A stretch of DNA of 64,000 nt from Compostimonas suwonensis (GTDB taxonomy: Bacteria > Actinomycetota > Actinomycetes > Actinomycetales > Microbacteriaceae). This document shows, piece after piece, positions 24,174 to 33,475 of this stretch (position 1 is the first letter of the stretch; each line of letters starts with the position of its first letter). Below the pieces are notes generated by a model. The model ran no database searches and had not been told where the DNA came from. It saw nothing but the letters and a program-made list of their open reading frames with translations. The stretch spans positions 744,001 through 808,000 of the forward strand of contig NZ_PGFB01000002.1 of the NCBI RefSeq assembly GCF_002797855.1. The letters run 5' to 3'. The position numbers and the translations under genes were made by a program.

Positions 24174-25793
24174 CTAGGAGACCGGCTCGACGTGCGAGAG
24201 CGAGTACCCCGTCACCATGCCGAGCAGGTCACTCGGCGAAGGGACGAACCCCGTGAACCGGTCAGACCGGTAGGCGAAGTTGAAGTCCTGCACGTAGAGC
24301 GGCTGCAGCAGGGCCTGGTCGTATACGTAGTCGGCGATCGCCTTCACCTTCGGGATGCGCGCGCTCTCGTCGACCGTGCCTGCTGCGTCGTTGATGAGAG
24401 CGTCGAGCTGCGGGTCCTCGACATGGTTGTAGTTGATTCCGCCGGGGTTGCTCGACAGGTAGACGCTGCGCAGCTGGTCCATCGGGTTGTCGTAGACGGC
24501 GTGCTCGGAGAGGATGATGTCGTACTCGCCGCCCTTCTGCTGAGCGAGGAACGTGTTGCGTTCCGCGCAGCCGATGGTGATGTCGATGCCGGCCTTCGCG
24601 GCGTCGCCGTGCACGACCTCTGCGACGCGGGTCATGTTGGGGTTGCTCCCATCGCAGATCATCGAGAACGAGAGGTCGTCGAACATTCCGTCGCCGTCCG
24701 CATCGGCGTAGCCGGCATCCTGGAGCATCGTCTTCGCAGCACCCGGGTCGAAGCCATAGGGCTCGAGACCTGTGTCGTAGTAGTCCGGGAAAATCGGCGA
24801 GACGGGGCCGACGATCGGCTCACCAAGCCCTTGGAGAATGGTCGCGATGATCGAGTCGGTGTCGACCGTCTTCGAGATCGCCTCGCGAACAGCCACGTCC
24901 CCCAGCGCGCCTTTCTGAACGTTGTAGGTGATGTCGGCGTAGCCGAGGGAGCCCACCTGCTCGAGGCCGATGTTGTCGTCGCCTTCGAGCGATTCGGCCG
25001 CGGATGCTGTGACGGGCGGCGCCATGAGGTCGATCTCGCCGTTGCGCAGCGCGAGCGTCATGGTGTTCACATCCGGATAGACGACCCACTCGATCGTCTT
25101 CACAGCCGCGCCCCCATCCGGAGCGTACGGATAGTCCGGGTTGGCCTTCATGACGTAGCGCTGACCCTTGGTATAGGAGTCGAGAACATAGGCGCCCGCC
25201 CCGACCCATCCACCGGGCTCCTGATCGTTCGTGAACTTCGTGAGGTCGCCGGCATCCGCGAAGATGTGCTCGGGGGCGACGGGCATCCAGAACGAGATGC
25301 CTTCGGCGAAGGTCGCGTAGGGCTGGCTGAGGTGGAACTCGACGGTCGTCGGGTCCGGCGTCTCGATCGATGTCACCCACTGGAGCTTCGCTGCGACGTT
25401 GCTCATGTGGTATTGCATGATCGACTCGGCAGAGAACTTGACGTCCTCCGAGGTGACGGGCTCGCCGTCGGACCAGACGAAGTCGTCGCGGAGTGTGAAC
25501 ACGGCCGTCATACCGTCATCGGTGTACTCGTAGGAGTCGGCGAGCTCCGGCACCTTCTGCGCATTCTCATCGATGCGCTGGAGATGCGGGTACATCGCGT
25601 TCAGAACCCAGTTGTCGGTCTTGCTGAGCGTTTGAAACGGGTTGAAGTTCGTCACATCGGTCGTCGTGCCGATTCGCAGGGTCGTATCACCGTTCGTAGC
25701 CTCGTTTGTGCTGCCGTCCTCGTTGAGGGCACAGCCTGTCATCGCGAGCACACCCGCAATGACCAGTGCGGTGCTCCATTGTCTGATCTTCAT
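24174..25793 (-). CDS. Peptide ABC transporter substrate-binding lipoprotein (family 5)
   Basis: 539 residues. Lipoprotein signal with lipobox MTGC (Cys21). The SBP_bac_5 domain fills the rest: FNPFQTLSKTDNWVLNAMYP, FTLRDDFVWSDGEPVTSEDV and the late NPMDQLRSVYLSSNPGGINY block. It is anchored outside the membrane and delivers peptides or similar amides to DppBCDF. AGGAGAAC precedes the ATG at 25793. As first gene of the ten-gene operon it should be the most strongly expressed. Confidence 0.93.
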   Translation of the reverse strand: MKIRQWSTALVIAGVLAMTGCALNEDGSTNEATNGDTTLRIGTTTDVTNFNPFQTLSKTDNWVLNAMYPHLQRIDENAQKVPELADSYEYTDDGMTAVFTLRDDFVWSDGEPVTSEDVKFSAESIMQYHMSNVAAKLQWVTSIETPDPTTVEFHLSQPYATFAEGISFWMPVAPEHIFADAGDLTKFTNDQEPGGWVGAGAYVLDSYTKGQRYVMKANPDYPYAPDGGAAVKTIEWVVYPDVNTMTLALRNGEIDLMAPPVTASAAESLEGDDNIGLEQVGSLGYADITYNVQKGALGDVAVREAISKTVDTDSIIATILQGLGEPIVGPVSPIFPDYYDTGLEPYGFDPGAAKTMLQDAGYADADGDGMFDDLSFSMICDGSNPNMTRVAEVVHGDAAKAGIDITIGCAERNTFLAQQKGGEYDIILSEHAVYDNPMDQLRSVYLSSNPGGINYNHVEDPQLDALINDAAGTVDESARIPKVKAIADYVYDQALLQPLYVQDFNFAYRSDRFTGFVPSPSDLLGMVTGYSLSHVEPVS

Positions 25794-26215
25794 CGCTGTG
25801 GTTCTCCTGACTTCTCGATTGCCTTCTCGATCACATGAGTCCGGCGATGCCACCGGAGCGCCCAACCATGTCGTTGGTCGTCGGACCTCTTTCCTCTAAC
25901 GAGTCGTGAGTATAACACCATGAAATCACCGCCATATTTCGGGTTCGGTCACATGTTCAGCAGGGCCGCACCAGCGCGGAATACTCTCTCGTTCGGGCCC
26001 TCGATCCTCGCCGCGGGGAGGCCGACAGGGCTCGGCATTCGGCTCATAAAAGGCTTTTGACGAGGATATTCAGGGCGGCTCCGCTCATAACGCATACCGG
26101 GCACCGGGTCGACGGCTCGCCCGCGTCGGGCCCAAAGTCCCTATTCGCCCGCCGCCCCCGCCCATAGCCTCGGAAGTGCGGCATCGCGCCGCAGCTTCGA
26201 ACGAGGAGAGACATC
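25794..26215. other. Intergenic region with the dpp operon promoter
   Basis: 422 nt between the divergent binding-protein gene and an SDR gene. It is less GC-rich in the middle. A TATACT -10-like hexamer lies on the minus strand at 25909-25914, about 116 nt before the lipoprotein start; no good -35 box is seen. An AAAAGGCTTTT dyad is at 26047-26057. Frames crossing it on the minus strand do not look coding. No GntR operator could be identified with confidence. Confidence 0.45.
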
Positions 26216-26998
26216 ATGACACGCACCTTTGTCGTCACCGGCGCCGCAAGCGGAATCGGGCGGGCGACCAGTCAGTTGCTCGAGGCACGCGGGGAGAAGG
26301 TCATCTCGGTCGACCTCCGAGACGCCGACATCGAGGTGGACCTGTCGTCCGACGAGGGCGTCGAGTTCCTCGCGAGCGAGGCGGCACGGCTGAGCGGAGG
26401 AACGGTCGACGGGGTGCTGGCGATCGCCGGCCTCGCGCAGCCCGTTGCGAAGACCGTCGAGATCAACTATTACGGCACCATCGCCACGCTCGAGTCGCTG
26501 CGCCCGCTGCTGCTGACCTCCGCGGCGCCGCGTGCCGCGCTCGTCACCTCGATGGCCTCGCTGTTCCCGCCCGACGACACACTCCTCGACGCGCTGCTCG
26601 ACGGAACCCGCGCGACAGCGATGGAGCGCGCGGAGGAACTCGCGGCGGGAACCCCGGAGCAGTCCGGGCTGCTGTACGGCACGAGCAAGCGGGCTCTCGC
26701 GCGCTGGCTGCGCCGCACCGCGGCATCCGCCGACTGGGCCGGCGCCGGCATCCCCCTCAACGGTGTCGCGCCGGGCGTCGTCACGACCCCGATGACGGCG
26801 GGACTCACCGCGTCCGAAGCAGACCGAGCGGCCCTCCTCACGCAGGTGCCGATGCCCCTGGGCGGGATCTTCGGACCCGAGGCCGTGGCAGACCTGCTCG
26901 CCTGGCTGGTCGGCGAGTCGAACGGGCACCTCTGCGGGCAGATCGTCTTCATCGACGGCGGCAGCGATGTCGTCATCCGGGGCGACTCCACCTGGTGA
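26216..26998 (+). CDS. SDR family oxidoreductase
   Basis: 260 residues. The cofactor motif TGAASGIG is at 8-15. The second strand (VISVDLRDADIEVDLSSDEG) is the pattern of the 3-alpha-hydroxysteroid dehydrogenase/carbonyl reductase branch. A long insertion around 120-155 precedes YGTSKRALARWLRR (Tyr-x-x-x-Lys), another feature of that branch, and the end GQIVFIDGGSD is typical. Catalytic Ser in VTSMAS. GAGGAGAG lies before the ATG. Substrate unknown. Confidence 0.88.
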   Translation: MTRTFVVTGAASGIGRATSQLLEARGEKVISVDLRDADIEVDLSSDEGVEFLASEAARLSGGTVDGVLAIAGLAQPVAKTVEINYYGTIATLESLRPLLLTSAAPRAALVTSMASLFPPDDTLLDALLDGTRATAMERAEELAAGTPEQSGLLYGTSKRALARWLRRTAASADWAGAGIPLNGVAPGVVTTPMTAGLTASEADRAALLTQVPMPLGGIFGPEAVADLLAWLVGESNGHLCGQIVFIDGGSDVVIRGDSTW

Positions 26999-27029
26999 CA
27001 CTGCGGCGATCGCCGAGACGCGCGTCCCG

Positions 27030-30000
27030 CTATCCCGCGACCTTCACCACCACCGGCTGCGGGGCGGCATCGCGCTTCACGAGCACGACCGTCGAGCTCG
27101 TGCCCGTCGGGATCAGGGTGGTCGGCCCGTGACGGCAGACGGCGTCGAACGGGACGAAGTACCCGGCCGCCTGGTCGTCCGCGAAGGCGCTCGTCGATAC
27201 GAAGTAGCAGACGCCTCCGAGACCCGACATGTCGAGGTCGGTGAAATCCGTCGGATCGGGCTGCAGCACGATGGTGTCTCCGATACCCGACATCGAGGTC
27301 TCGAGCGTGAACCCGTCGACGGACTTCGGCGACAGCACGGTCGGCGTCGGGTCTGCGAACACCTCGACGGTCGCCGCCACGGGATCGACCGAGTCCGTCT
27401 GCATCGAGACCAGGTAGTCGCCGTCGGTCGTCACGAGGCCGTAGTTGGTGCCCGGTGTGCCCTCGTCATCCTCGTCGGGAGCCGCGACGGCCGCGGGGCC
27501 GCAGAGGTACAGGTCTCCGGTCATCGCATTGGGACCCACCAGCGTGACCCACAGGTTCGCTTCGCCGGCGCAGCTGATCGCGCGTGCCATGACGATGGTT
27601 CCCGCCTTCAGCTTGATCCTGGCGGTGGTGCCCTCCGCGAGCACGGCGGCGTCGGAGATCGTCGCCTCGAGGGTGGCGGACGGAACACCCGCCTTCGCGG
27701 GTGTGGCCGGTTCCCCGCCGACCGGACCGAGATCGTCGTCGCCACCGTCGTCTCGGCCGCCGTCCGCGTCGCCACCGCCGCCGGAATCACCGGAATCAGG
27801 CGAGCCGTCACCGTTCCAGTCGATCGGGAAGGACGCGACGGCCTGACGGACCATGCGGTTCTCCGTGAACACACGATGCAGATCCGCAAGGCCCGGGATG
27901 CTGGTCGCAGAGAGGTCGTAGGCACAGGCGTCCACCTCGGCGGTGGTGGCGCGGGCCCCGAGCTGATCGCGGCAGCCGTCCCGGCTCTCCGCGCTCACCG
28001 CGACCGCTTCCGGCAGGGGCTTGACGAACGTCGCGAACGACTGGCCTGAACCGTAGTCGAACAGGCTCGTGGCCGCATCCACGCGCCACGCCTGCGCGAA
28101 GTCCGTCTCGATGTCCTTGCCCGCGCCGAGCACGGTGCCGTCGGGGAGCGCGAGATCGTCGAACAGGTTGTGATCCGCGGCGCCGAGCATGCCCACCATC
28201 CGCTCGGCCCTGTCGGGTGCGAGCCGAGCGGTGACCGAGAATCCCCACCCCCACATCAGCTCGACCGAGCTCCCGTCGGGCCACTCGAGCGTCCAGGTGC
28301 GGAAGTCGTCGTCGTTCCTTCCTCTGCTCACCTTCACCTCGCCCACCGAGAACCGGTCGTCGCCCACGACATCGCCGTCGACACGGATCGTCACATCCGC
28401 ATCGAACGTGAAGTCTGCGCCTTCGAAGGTGACGCGCCTCCCCTCGCCGACATCCACAGCCACCGCGCTCGTGCCGACGGCACCCGGTGCGACGATCGTG
28501 TCGACCTCGTGAGCGCTGTAGGGCTCGTGCCGTGACTGCACCTCGAGGCCTCCCTCGGGATCGCGCATGGTGACGAACTCGGCGAGCGAGTTCGACGTGT
28601 AGGTGTAGCCGTCGAAGGTCGTGTAGTGCGGGTCGCCGTTGGCGGTCGCGGCCTCGGTGCCGTCATCGCGCTTCTCGCAGTACGTGCCCGGGTCCCACTT
28701 GTCGTTCTCCACCTGGACGAAAGACGCGACCTCTTGCAGCTCGAAGCCGAACAGCATGTGATGGCCGTCCATGACGATCGCATCGGATGCCTGTCCCTCG
28801 GGGCACCGGCACCCACTCGCGTCGAAGCAGAACCGCGCCTCCTGGCCCTCGGCGACATCGACCGTGCCGTCCTTCGCGCGCGTCGTGAACGCGCCGCCGA
28901 CGGGCAGCACCGTCGCGATCCCGACATCGTTCGTGAACGTCGCGTCCCGGACGATGTGGGTGAAGTCACCGGCCTGGTGCACGCTGAACGATCCGATGCC
29001 GACGGGCGCGGACGCGAGCGGACGGACGTTGTCGGCCGGACCGGTCGCCGCGTTCCTTCCGGGCCACGCCAGGTACCACGACGGATCACCCGAATACGCC
29101 CTGACGCGTGCGCCCGCAGCCCCGGCGCGCAGGAGCGTCTCGACATCGTTCAGGAAGCCGACCGCCATCGAGTCTGTCGTGTTCTCGCTGCCGTAGCGGA
29201 AGATCGCCTTGTCGGCTTCGTAGGGATCGGCCCCGACCGCGTGATCGGCTTCGAACAGAGGCCACGCGGCATAGGACAGCGCGGCGAGCGGCGTCCGCGA
29301 AGCCGAGAACCAATCGGACCACATGAAGTCGGCACGCGGAGTCGCGACCGTGCGGTACAGATCGGCGGCAGCCCAGTTCGCCGCGCCGTCGAGCGCCCAT
29401 GCCGGTGCCTTAAGACGCTGCGACCACTGGAACTGCAGTGCGTGGAAGAACTCGTGCGCGAAGATGTACTTCAGCTCCTGGGTGGAGTACCGGCCGGTGT
29501 TCCACACATTCGGGAAGACCCGGATCGTGCACACGGTGCCGACGCACCACGTGTCCATCGACGCCTTGCCGTTCGCGGCCCGCGACAGGGCGATGGTGAG
29601 CTGGAGCGTCGGGAAGTCGGGCCGGAAGCGCTTCCAATCGCCGTAGACCCGCGTGCTGATGGCTCTGAGCCTGGCGCCTATCGCCGCGGCGGGCGGTGGA
29701 GCGAGCGCAGCGCGAGGAGCGGCGAGATCGACCGGGGCGGCGGGGGTCGTCGATGACGCGTCGACACTCGCGGGAGCGACGGACGAGGCCCCCGACTCGC
29801 CCTCGGCGGAGTCATCCGGGATGTCGCCGAAGGTCGGATCGGCGATCGCCGTCTGGAGCTCGGCGGGGTCGATCGCGAACGTGTCCGCGGGGTCGGCTTC
29901 GAGGGTCTCGAGTGCCGCCCGTTGCTCCTCGGTGAGTTCGTCGCCGTGACGCGCCGAGAGAGCGAGTGCCCACGTTCCGCTCTGCCCCGGAGTGTCGGCG

Positions 30001-30323
30001 ACGGGCAGCTCGGACGCGCTCGCCCCGGGGATGCCGCCGTAGCTGAGCGCGAGCGCGTCGACGACCTGCTGACTGGTCGGGCTCCCACCGCCGGCCGTCG
30101 CCTCCTCGATCTCGATCGCCAACTGCTCGTCGCGTGTTCGCGGCTCCCAGGGCTCGGGCATAAACGCGTCGAGTGCCGGGAGCTCCGAGAAGTCGACCGG
30201 CGTGATGGATGCGTCGTGGTCGTCGGATTCTTCGGGTCCCGACGGGAAGCACGCGGCGAGCCCGCCGACCACGGCGACCACGATCACGGCGCCGACGAGA
30301 CGTCGATGGCGGCTTCGCAGCAT
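27030..30323 (-). CDS. Lipoprotein with HEFFH zinc-peptidase motif and von Willebrand factor D domain
   Basis: 1,097 residues. Lipoprotein signal with lipobox LAAC (Cys25). Residues 30-230 are acidic and Ala-rich. A putative metalloprotease domain follows, with FAHEFFHALQFQW near 288-300 (HEXXH) and a second helix ALDGAANWAAADLY near 310. A vWD domain begins around NGDPHYTTFDGYTY (about 561) and runs to about 720; a Cys pair in a C8-like segment follows near 775-790. A Gly/Asp-rich linker (about 843-865) leads to a beta-rich C-terminal domain. GAGGGGGA precedes the ATG. Probably a surface-anchored adhesin or protease. Peptidase activity is inferred only from the motif. Confidence 0.8.
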   Translation of the reverse strand: MLRSRHRRLVGAVIVVAVVGGLAACFPSGPEESDDHDASITPVDFSELPALDAFMPEPWEPRTRDEQLAIEIEEATAGGGSPTSQQVVDALALSYGGIPGASASELPVADTPGQSGTWALALSARHGDELTEEQRAALETLEADPADTFAIDPAELQTAIADPTFGDIPDDSAEGESGASSVAPASVDASSTTPAAPVDLAAPRAALAPPPAAAIGARLRAISTRVYGDWKRFRPDFPTLQLTIALSRAANGKASMDTWCVGTVCTIRVFPNVWNTGRYSTQELKYIFAHEFFHALQFQWSQRLKAPAWALDGAANWAAADLYRTVATPRADFMWSDWFSASRTPLAALSYAAWPLFEADHAVGADPYEADKAIFRYGSENTTDSMAVGFLNDVETLLRAGAAGARVRAYSGDPSWYLAWPGRNAATGPADNVRPLASAPVGIGSFSVHQAGDFTHIVRDATFTNDVGIATVLPVGGAFTTRAKDGTVDVAEGQEARFCFDASGCRCPEGQASDAIVMDGHHMLFGFELQEVASFVQVENDKWDPGTYCEKRDDGTEAATANGDPHYTTFDGYTYTSNSLAEFVTMRDPEGGLEVQSRHEPYSAHEVDTIVAPGAVGTSAVAVDVGEGRRVTFEGADFTFDADVTIRVDGDVVGDDRFSVGEVKVSRGRNDDDFRTWTLEWPDGSSVELMWGWGFSVTARLAPDRAERMVGMLGAADHNLFDDLALPDGTVLGAGKDIETDFAQAWRVDAATSLFDYGSGQSFATFVKPLPEAVAVSAESRDGCRDQLGARATTAEVDACAYDLSATSIPGLADLHRVFTENRMVRQAVASFPIDWNGDGSPDSGDSGGGGDADGGRDDGGDDDLGPVGGEPATPAKAGVPSATLEATISDAAVLAEGTTARIKLKAGTIVMARAISCAGEANLWVTLVGPNAMTGDLYLCGPAAVAAPDEDDEGTPGTNYGLVTTDGDYLVSMQTDSVDPVAATVEVFADPTPTVLSPKSVDGFTLETSMSGIGDTIVLQPDPTDFTDLDMSGLGGVCYFVSTSAFADDQAAGYFVPFDAVCRHGPTTLIPTGTSSTVVLVKRDAAPQPVVVKVAG

Positions 30324-30523
30324 GGCATCCCCCTCGACGACGAAACAGACGCATCACTGAGAGCGGGCAACGGAATCGATCCGCCCGGAGTTGGACTCTA
30401 CCGACTCGATCCTCCGCCTGCCAAGCAATCCGGGGCAGCGTTCACGGATCCGTAACCGGATCTCGTCACGAGCGGCGGGTCGGCCGGCCCCCGGGCGCAC
30501 ATCGAGCGCGACAGCCGGAAAGC

Positions 30524-30529
30524 TAGACT
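30524..30529 (+). promoter_or_regulatory. -10 box of a probable leaderless promoter (hemerythrin gene)
   Basis: TAGACT, 6 nt before the GTG at 30536; no ribosome-binding site between them. Confidence 0.5.
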
Positions 30530-30535
30530 GCGACG

Positions 30536-30997
30536 GTGGATGCCGACCGCCTGATCGTCTGGGACGCCGAGCTCCGCGCGGCCCACTCCCGGCTCCGCAA
30601 GGCGCTCGCCGTGACCCAGGAGGCCGTGGCCGCAGGGGATGACGCCCCGGATGCCGCATCCGATCTCCTGCTGTACTGCACCGGTTTCTGCGCAGCACTC
30701 GACGGGCACCACCGGAGCGAGGATGCCGCGCTCTTCCCCGCTCTCGTCGCGGAGCATCCGCAACTGGCACCCGTCGTCGAGAAGCTCGTGCAGGATCACT
30801 CGATGCTCAGCCATCTGCTCGGCGCCTTGCGCACCGCCCTGGACCGCCGGGACGGGGCCGCGGAGATCACGAGCCATCTCGACGGCATCGGCGCGATCAT
30901 GGAGTCGCACTTCCGCTACGAGGAGCGCCAGATCCTCGAGCCGCTGCGCTCCCTGCGCCTGACCGGCGATCCCGCCGACGCTCTTGGCCCGCTCTAG
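30536..30997 (+). CDS. Hemerythrin HHE-domain protein
   Basis: 153 residues forming a four-helix bundle. The iron-ligand pattern is visible: His in AAHSRLRKAL, the HHRSEDAALFPAL segment (His and Glu), DHSMLSHLLGAL, and ESHFRYEERQILEPL at the end. Such proteins bind a diiron centre and sense or store oxygen or NO. The start is a GTG placed 6 nt after a TAGACT -10 box. It is divergent from the vWD lipoprotein. Confidence 0.88.
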   Translation: MDADRLIVWDAELRAAHSRLRKALAVTQEAVAAGDDAPDAASDLLLYCTGFCAALDGHHRSEDAALFPALVAEHPQLAPVVEKLVQDHSMLSHLLGALRTALDRRDGAAEITSHLDGIGAIMESHFRYEERQILEPLRSLRLTGDPADALGPL

Positions 30998-31047
30998 GGG
31001 CAGTTCCTCAGTCCGACTTTCCTGTGAGCCCTGCTCGGTTCGCCGTA

Positions 31048-31075
31048 TATCGTTGAGTATCGTTCACGGTTCACG
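31048..31075. promoter_or_regulatory. Direct repeats upstream of the PadR gene
   Basis: Two copies of TATCGTT (31048-31054 and 31058-31064), one helical turn apart, run into two tandem copies of GTTCACG (31062-31068 and 31069-31075). They end 12 nt before the ATG. Candidate autoregulatory site for PadR. Confidence 0.4.
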
Positions 31076-31087
31076 GAAGAGGTCATC

Positions 31088-31633
31088 ATGAGTGGTTCGT
31101 TCTCAGCCGACGGATTCGGCACCGGCAGTCACACCGAGGCGCTCTGGCAGGTGATGACGCAGTTGCGCTCGACCTTCGAGAAGCGCGTCGGCACCCGGGT
31201 GGGTCGAGGCGATGTGCGGGCTGCGGTGCTCGCGCTGCTCGCCGAGCAGCCCATGCACGGCTACCAGATCATCCACGAGATCGAGGAGCGCAGCGGCGGC
31301 AGCTGGAAGCCCAGCGCCGGCTCGGTCTACCCCACGCTGCAGCTGCTGGCCGACGAGGGTCTCATCGGCGCCGAGGAGTCCAACGGACGCAAGACCTACA
31401 CGCTCACCGAGGCGGGTCGCGAGAAGATCGCGGATGCCGGTGCGCCGGCGCCCTGGGATCCCGAGAGCTCGACCGACGGCGCCCGGTTCACCGCCCTGCC
31501 CAAAGCGGGCGTCGGGCTCGCCCAGGCGGCCGCACAGGTGGGTCGCACGGGCTCGCCGGAGCAGATCCAGCAGGCCGTGACCGTGCTCGACGAGGCGCGC
31601 CGCCGGCTCTACTCGATCCTCGCCCAGGACTGA
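31088..31633 (+). CDS. PadR family transcriptional regulator
   Basis: 181 residues. After a 35-residue head, the PadR winged helix reads RGDVRAAVLALLAEQPMHGY, then QIIHEIEERSGGSWKPSAGS and VYPTLQLLADEGLIGAEESN, with the wing RKTYTLTEAGREKI. The C-terminal helix region (125-181) should dimerise. GAAGAGG precedes the ATG. Followed 37 nt later by an ABC1 kinase gene, which it may control. Confidence 0.92.
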   Translation: MSGSFSADGFGTGSHTEALWQVMTQLRSTFEKRVGTRVGRGDVRAAVLALLAEQPMHGYQIIHEIEERSGGSWKPSAGSVYPTLQLLADEGLIGAEESNGRKTYTLTEAGREKIADAGAPAPWDPESSTDGARFTALPKAGVGLAQAAAQVGRTGSPEQIQQAVTVLDEARRRLYSILAQD

Positions 31634-31670
31634 CCGGGTGCCGTCGGCCCGCCCGGGCCGGGGAGACCCG

Positions 31671-33350
31671 ATGCCCGGCACAGGAGACATCCGCACCCGC
31701 TACCGCCGCATCCTGCGTTTCGCCGGCTGGAATCTCGCCGTGACGTGGTGGTTCGAGCTGGTCCTGCCCCGCATCGGGCTCGGAAAGCTCGCAGAGCGCA
31801 CTCGCTCCCGGCGCATGCGGCGCTTCGCACAGCGCTTCCACGTGCTCGCCGTCGAGCTCGGCGGGCTGATGATCAAGGTCGGGCAGTTCATGTCGTCGCG
31901 GCTCGACGTGCTGCCGCCCGAGATCACGGCCGAGCTCGAGGGGCTGCAAGACGAGGTGCCGCCCGTGCCGTTCGCCGCGATCCGCGCGCTCGCCGAGGCG
32001 GAGCTGGGCGTGCCGCTGCAGCGGGCGTTCGCGACGGTCGACGAGACCCCGGTCGCCGCGGCATCCTTGGGGCAGGCGCATCGCGCCCGGCTCGCCCCGC
32101 TCGATGCGACCGACACCGGGCTCGACGCCGTGGTGATCAAGGTGCAGCGGCCGAACATCGATGCGATCATCGACGTCGACCTGGCGGCTCTGCGCAAGGT
32201 GGGCGGATGGCTCAGCCGCGTGCGGATCGTCTCCGACCGCGTCGACATGCCGGCGCTCGTCGAGGAGTTCGCGCAGACGAGCCTCGAGGAGATCGACTAC
32301 CTGCACGAGGCGGCGAGCTCGGAGCGCTTCGCGACGGAGTTCGCCGACGACGAGCGGGTGAGCGTGCCCGCCATCGTCTGGGAGCGGACCACTCGACGCG
32401 TGCTCACCCTCGAAGACGTGACGGCGATCAAGATCACCGACACCGAGGCGCTCGCCGCGGCCGGCATCGACCCGGCGGAGGTGGCGCCCGTCTTCGCGGC
32501 GGTCATGTTCGACCAGCTGTTCACGAACGGCTTCTTCCACGCCGACCCGCATCCGGGCAACATCTTCGTCACCCCGGTCGCCGACGGCCCCGCCGAACGG
32601 CCGTGGAAGCTCACGTTCATCGATTTCGGCATGATGGGCGAGGTTCCCCCGAGCACCCGCAGCGGCCTGCGGAAGCTGCTGATCGCGGCCGCCTCACGCG
32701 ACGGCACGGGCATGGTGGAGGCGATCCGCGAGGTGGGCGTGCTGCTGCCGTCGGCCGAGACCTCGGAGCTGGAGCGTGCCATGACCCAGCTCTTCGCCCG
32801 ATTCGGCGGCATGGGCTTCGCCGAGCTGCGCGAGGTGGACCCGCGGGAGTTCCGCGAGTTCGCCGATCAGTTCGGGCACGTCGTTCGGTCGCTGCCGTTC
32901 CAGCTGCCCGAGAACTTCCTCCTCATCATCCGGGCGATGTCGCTCACCTCCGGGGTGTGCAGCGCGCTCGATCCCGCGTTCAACCTCTGGAGCTCCATCG
33001 AGCCGTATGCGGCGCAGCTGCTGCGCGACGAGAGCGGCAACGTCGTCCAGGATCTCGCGCAGCAGGCGTTCGAGACCGCCGGCATCGTCTGGCGCCTGCC
33101 GAAACGACTGGATGCGATCGTCACCCGAGTCGAGGACGGGTCGGTGTCGGTCGCGAGCCCGCGCCTCGAGCGGAGGGTCGCCCGGCTGGAGCGCACCGCG
33201 CGGCGGCTGGTGTCGGCCGTGCTGTTCGGCGCTCTGCTCATCGGCGGCGCGGTGCTCCACGCGAACGACGCCGTGCTCGGCACGGTTCTGATGGTCGCGT
33301 CGATCATCCCGCTGCTGCACGCGCTGTTCGCCGGCCTCCGCGACCGCTGA
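31671..33350 (+). CDS. ABC1/UbiB (ADCK-like) atypical kinase family protein
   Basis: 559 residues. The family's unusual kinase features are present: KVGQ at 69-72, the Ala-rich nucleotide loop AAASLGQAH, VIKVQRPN with the Lys, HADPHPGNIFV for the catalytic loop and FIDFGMMGE for the metal-binding DFG. Two membrane helices lie at the C-terminus (about 515-555). UbiB-like proteins support quinone or isoprenoid-lipid metabolism, mostly as ATPases. The ATG at 31671 has GGGGAG upstream; a GTG at 31638 lacks it. Confidence 0.9.
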   Translation: MPGTGDIRTRYRRILRFAGWNLAVTWWFELVLPRIGLGKLAERTRSRRMRRFAQRFHVLAVELGGLMIKVGQFMSSRLDVLPPEITAELEGLQDEVPPVPFAAIRALAEAELGVPLQRAFATVDETPVAAASLGQAHRARLAPLDATDTGLDAVVIKVQRPNIDAIIDVDLAALRKVGGWLSRVRIVSDRVDMPALVEEFAQTSLEEIDYLHEAASSERFATEFADDERVSVPAIVWERTTRRVLTLEDVTAIKITDTEALAAAGIDPAEVAPVFAAVMFDQLFTNGFFHADPHPGNIFVTPVADGPAERPWKLTFIDFGMMGEVPPSTRSGLRKLLIAAASRDGTGMVEAIREVGVLLPSAETSELERAMTQLFARFGGMGFAELREVDPREFREFADQFGHVVRSLPFQLPENFLLIIRAMSLTSGVCSALDPAFNLWSSIEPYAAQLLRDESGNVVQDLAQQAFETAGIVWRLPKRLDAIVTRVEDGSVSVASPRLERRVARLERTARRLVSAVLFGALLIGGAVLHANDAVLGTVLMVASIIPLLHALFAGLRDR

Positions 33351-33475
33351 CCCGCCGATCCGCTGGTCCGGCAGGGCTTCCCGGGTCGATCGAACCGAGC
33401 AGGATTGAAGAAGCCCTCCTCTCGGGTGCAACCTAGGGTGGATGCAATGACGCAGTCCGACGAGAGGAGCAGACC

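Noticed and set aside
24138-25838. 566-codon plus-strand frame antisense to the peptide-binding lipoprotein gene
   Set aside because: No protein-like pattern, whereas the minus strand encodes a clear SBP_bac_5 lipoprotein with lipobox and ribosome-binding site.
25909-25937. A full sigma70-type promoter for the dpp operon
   Set aside because: The -10-like TATACT is good but no acceptable -35 hexamer lies 16-18 nt upstream, so only the -10 is mentioned.
26047-26057. AAAAGGCTTTT as an intrinsic terminator
   Set aside because: The stem is at most 5 bp and mostly A-T, and no gene ends close by in a fitting direction.
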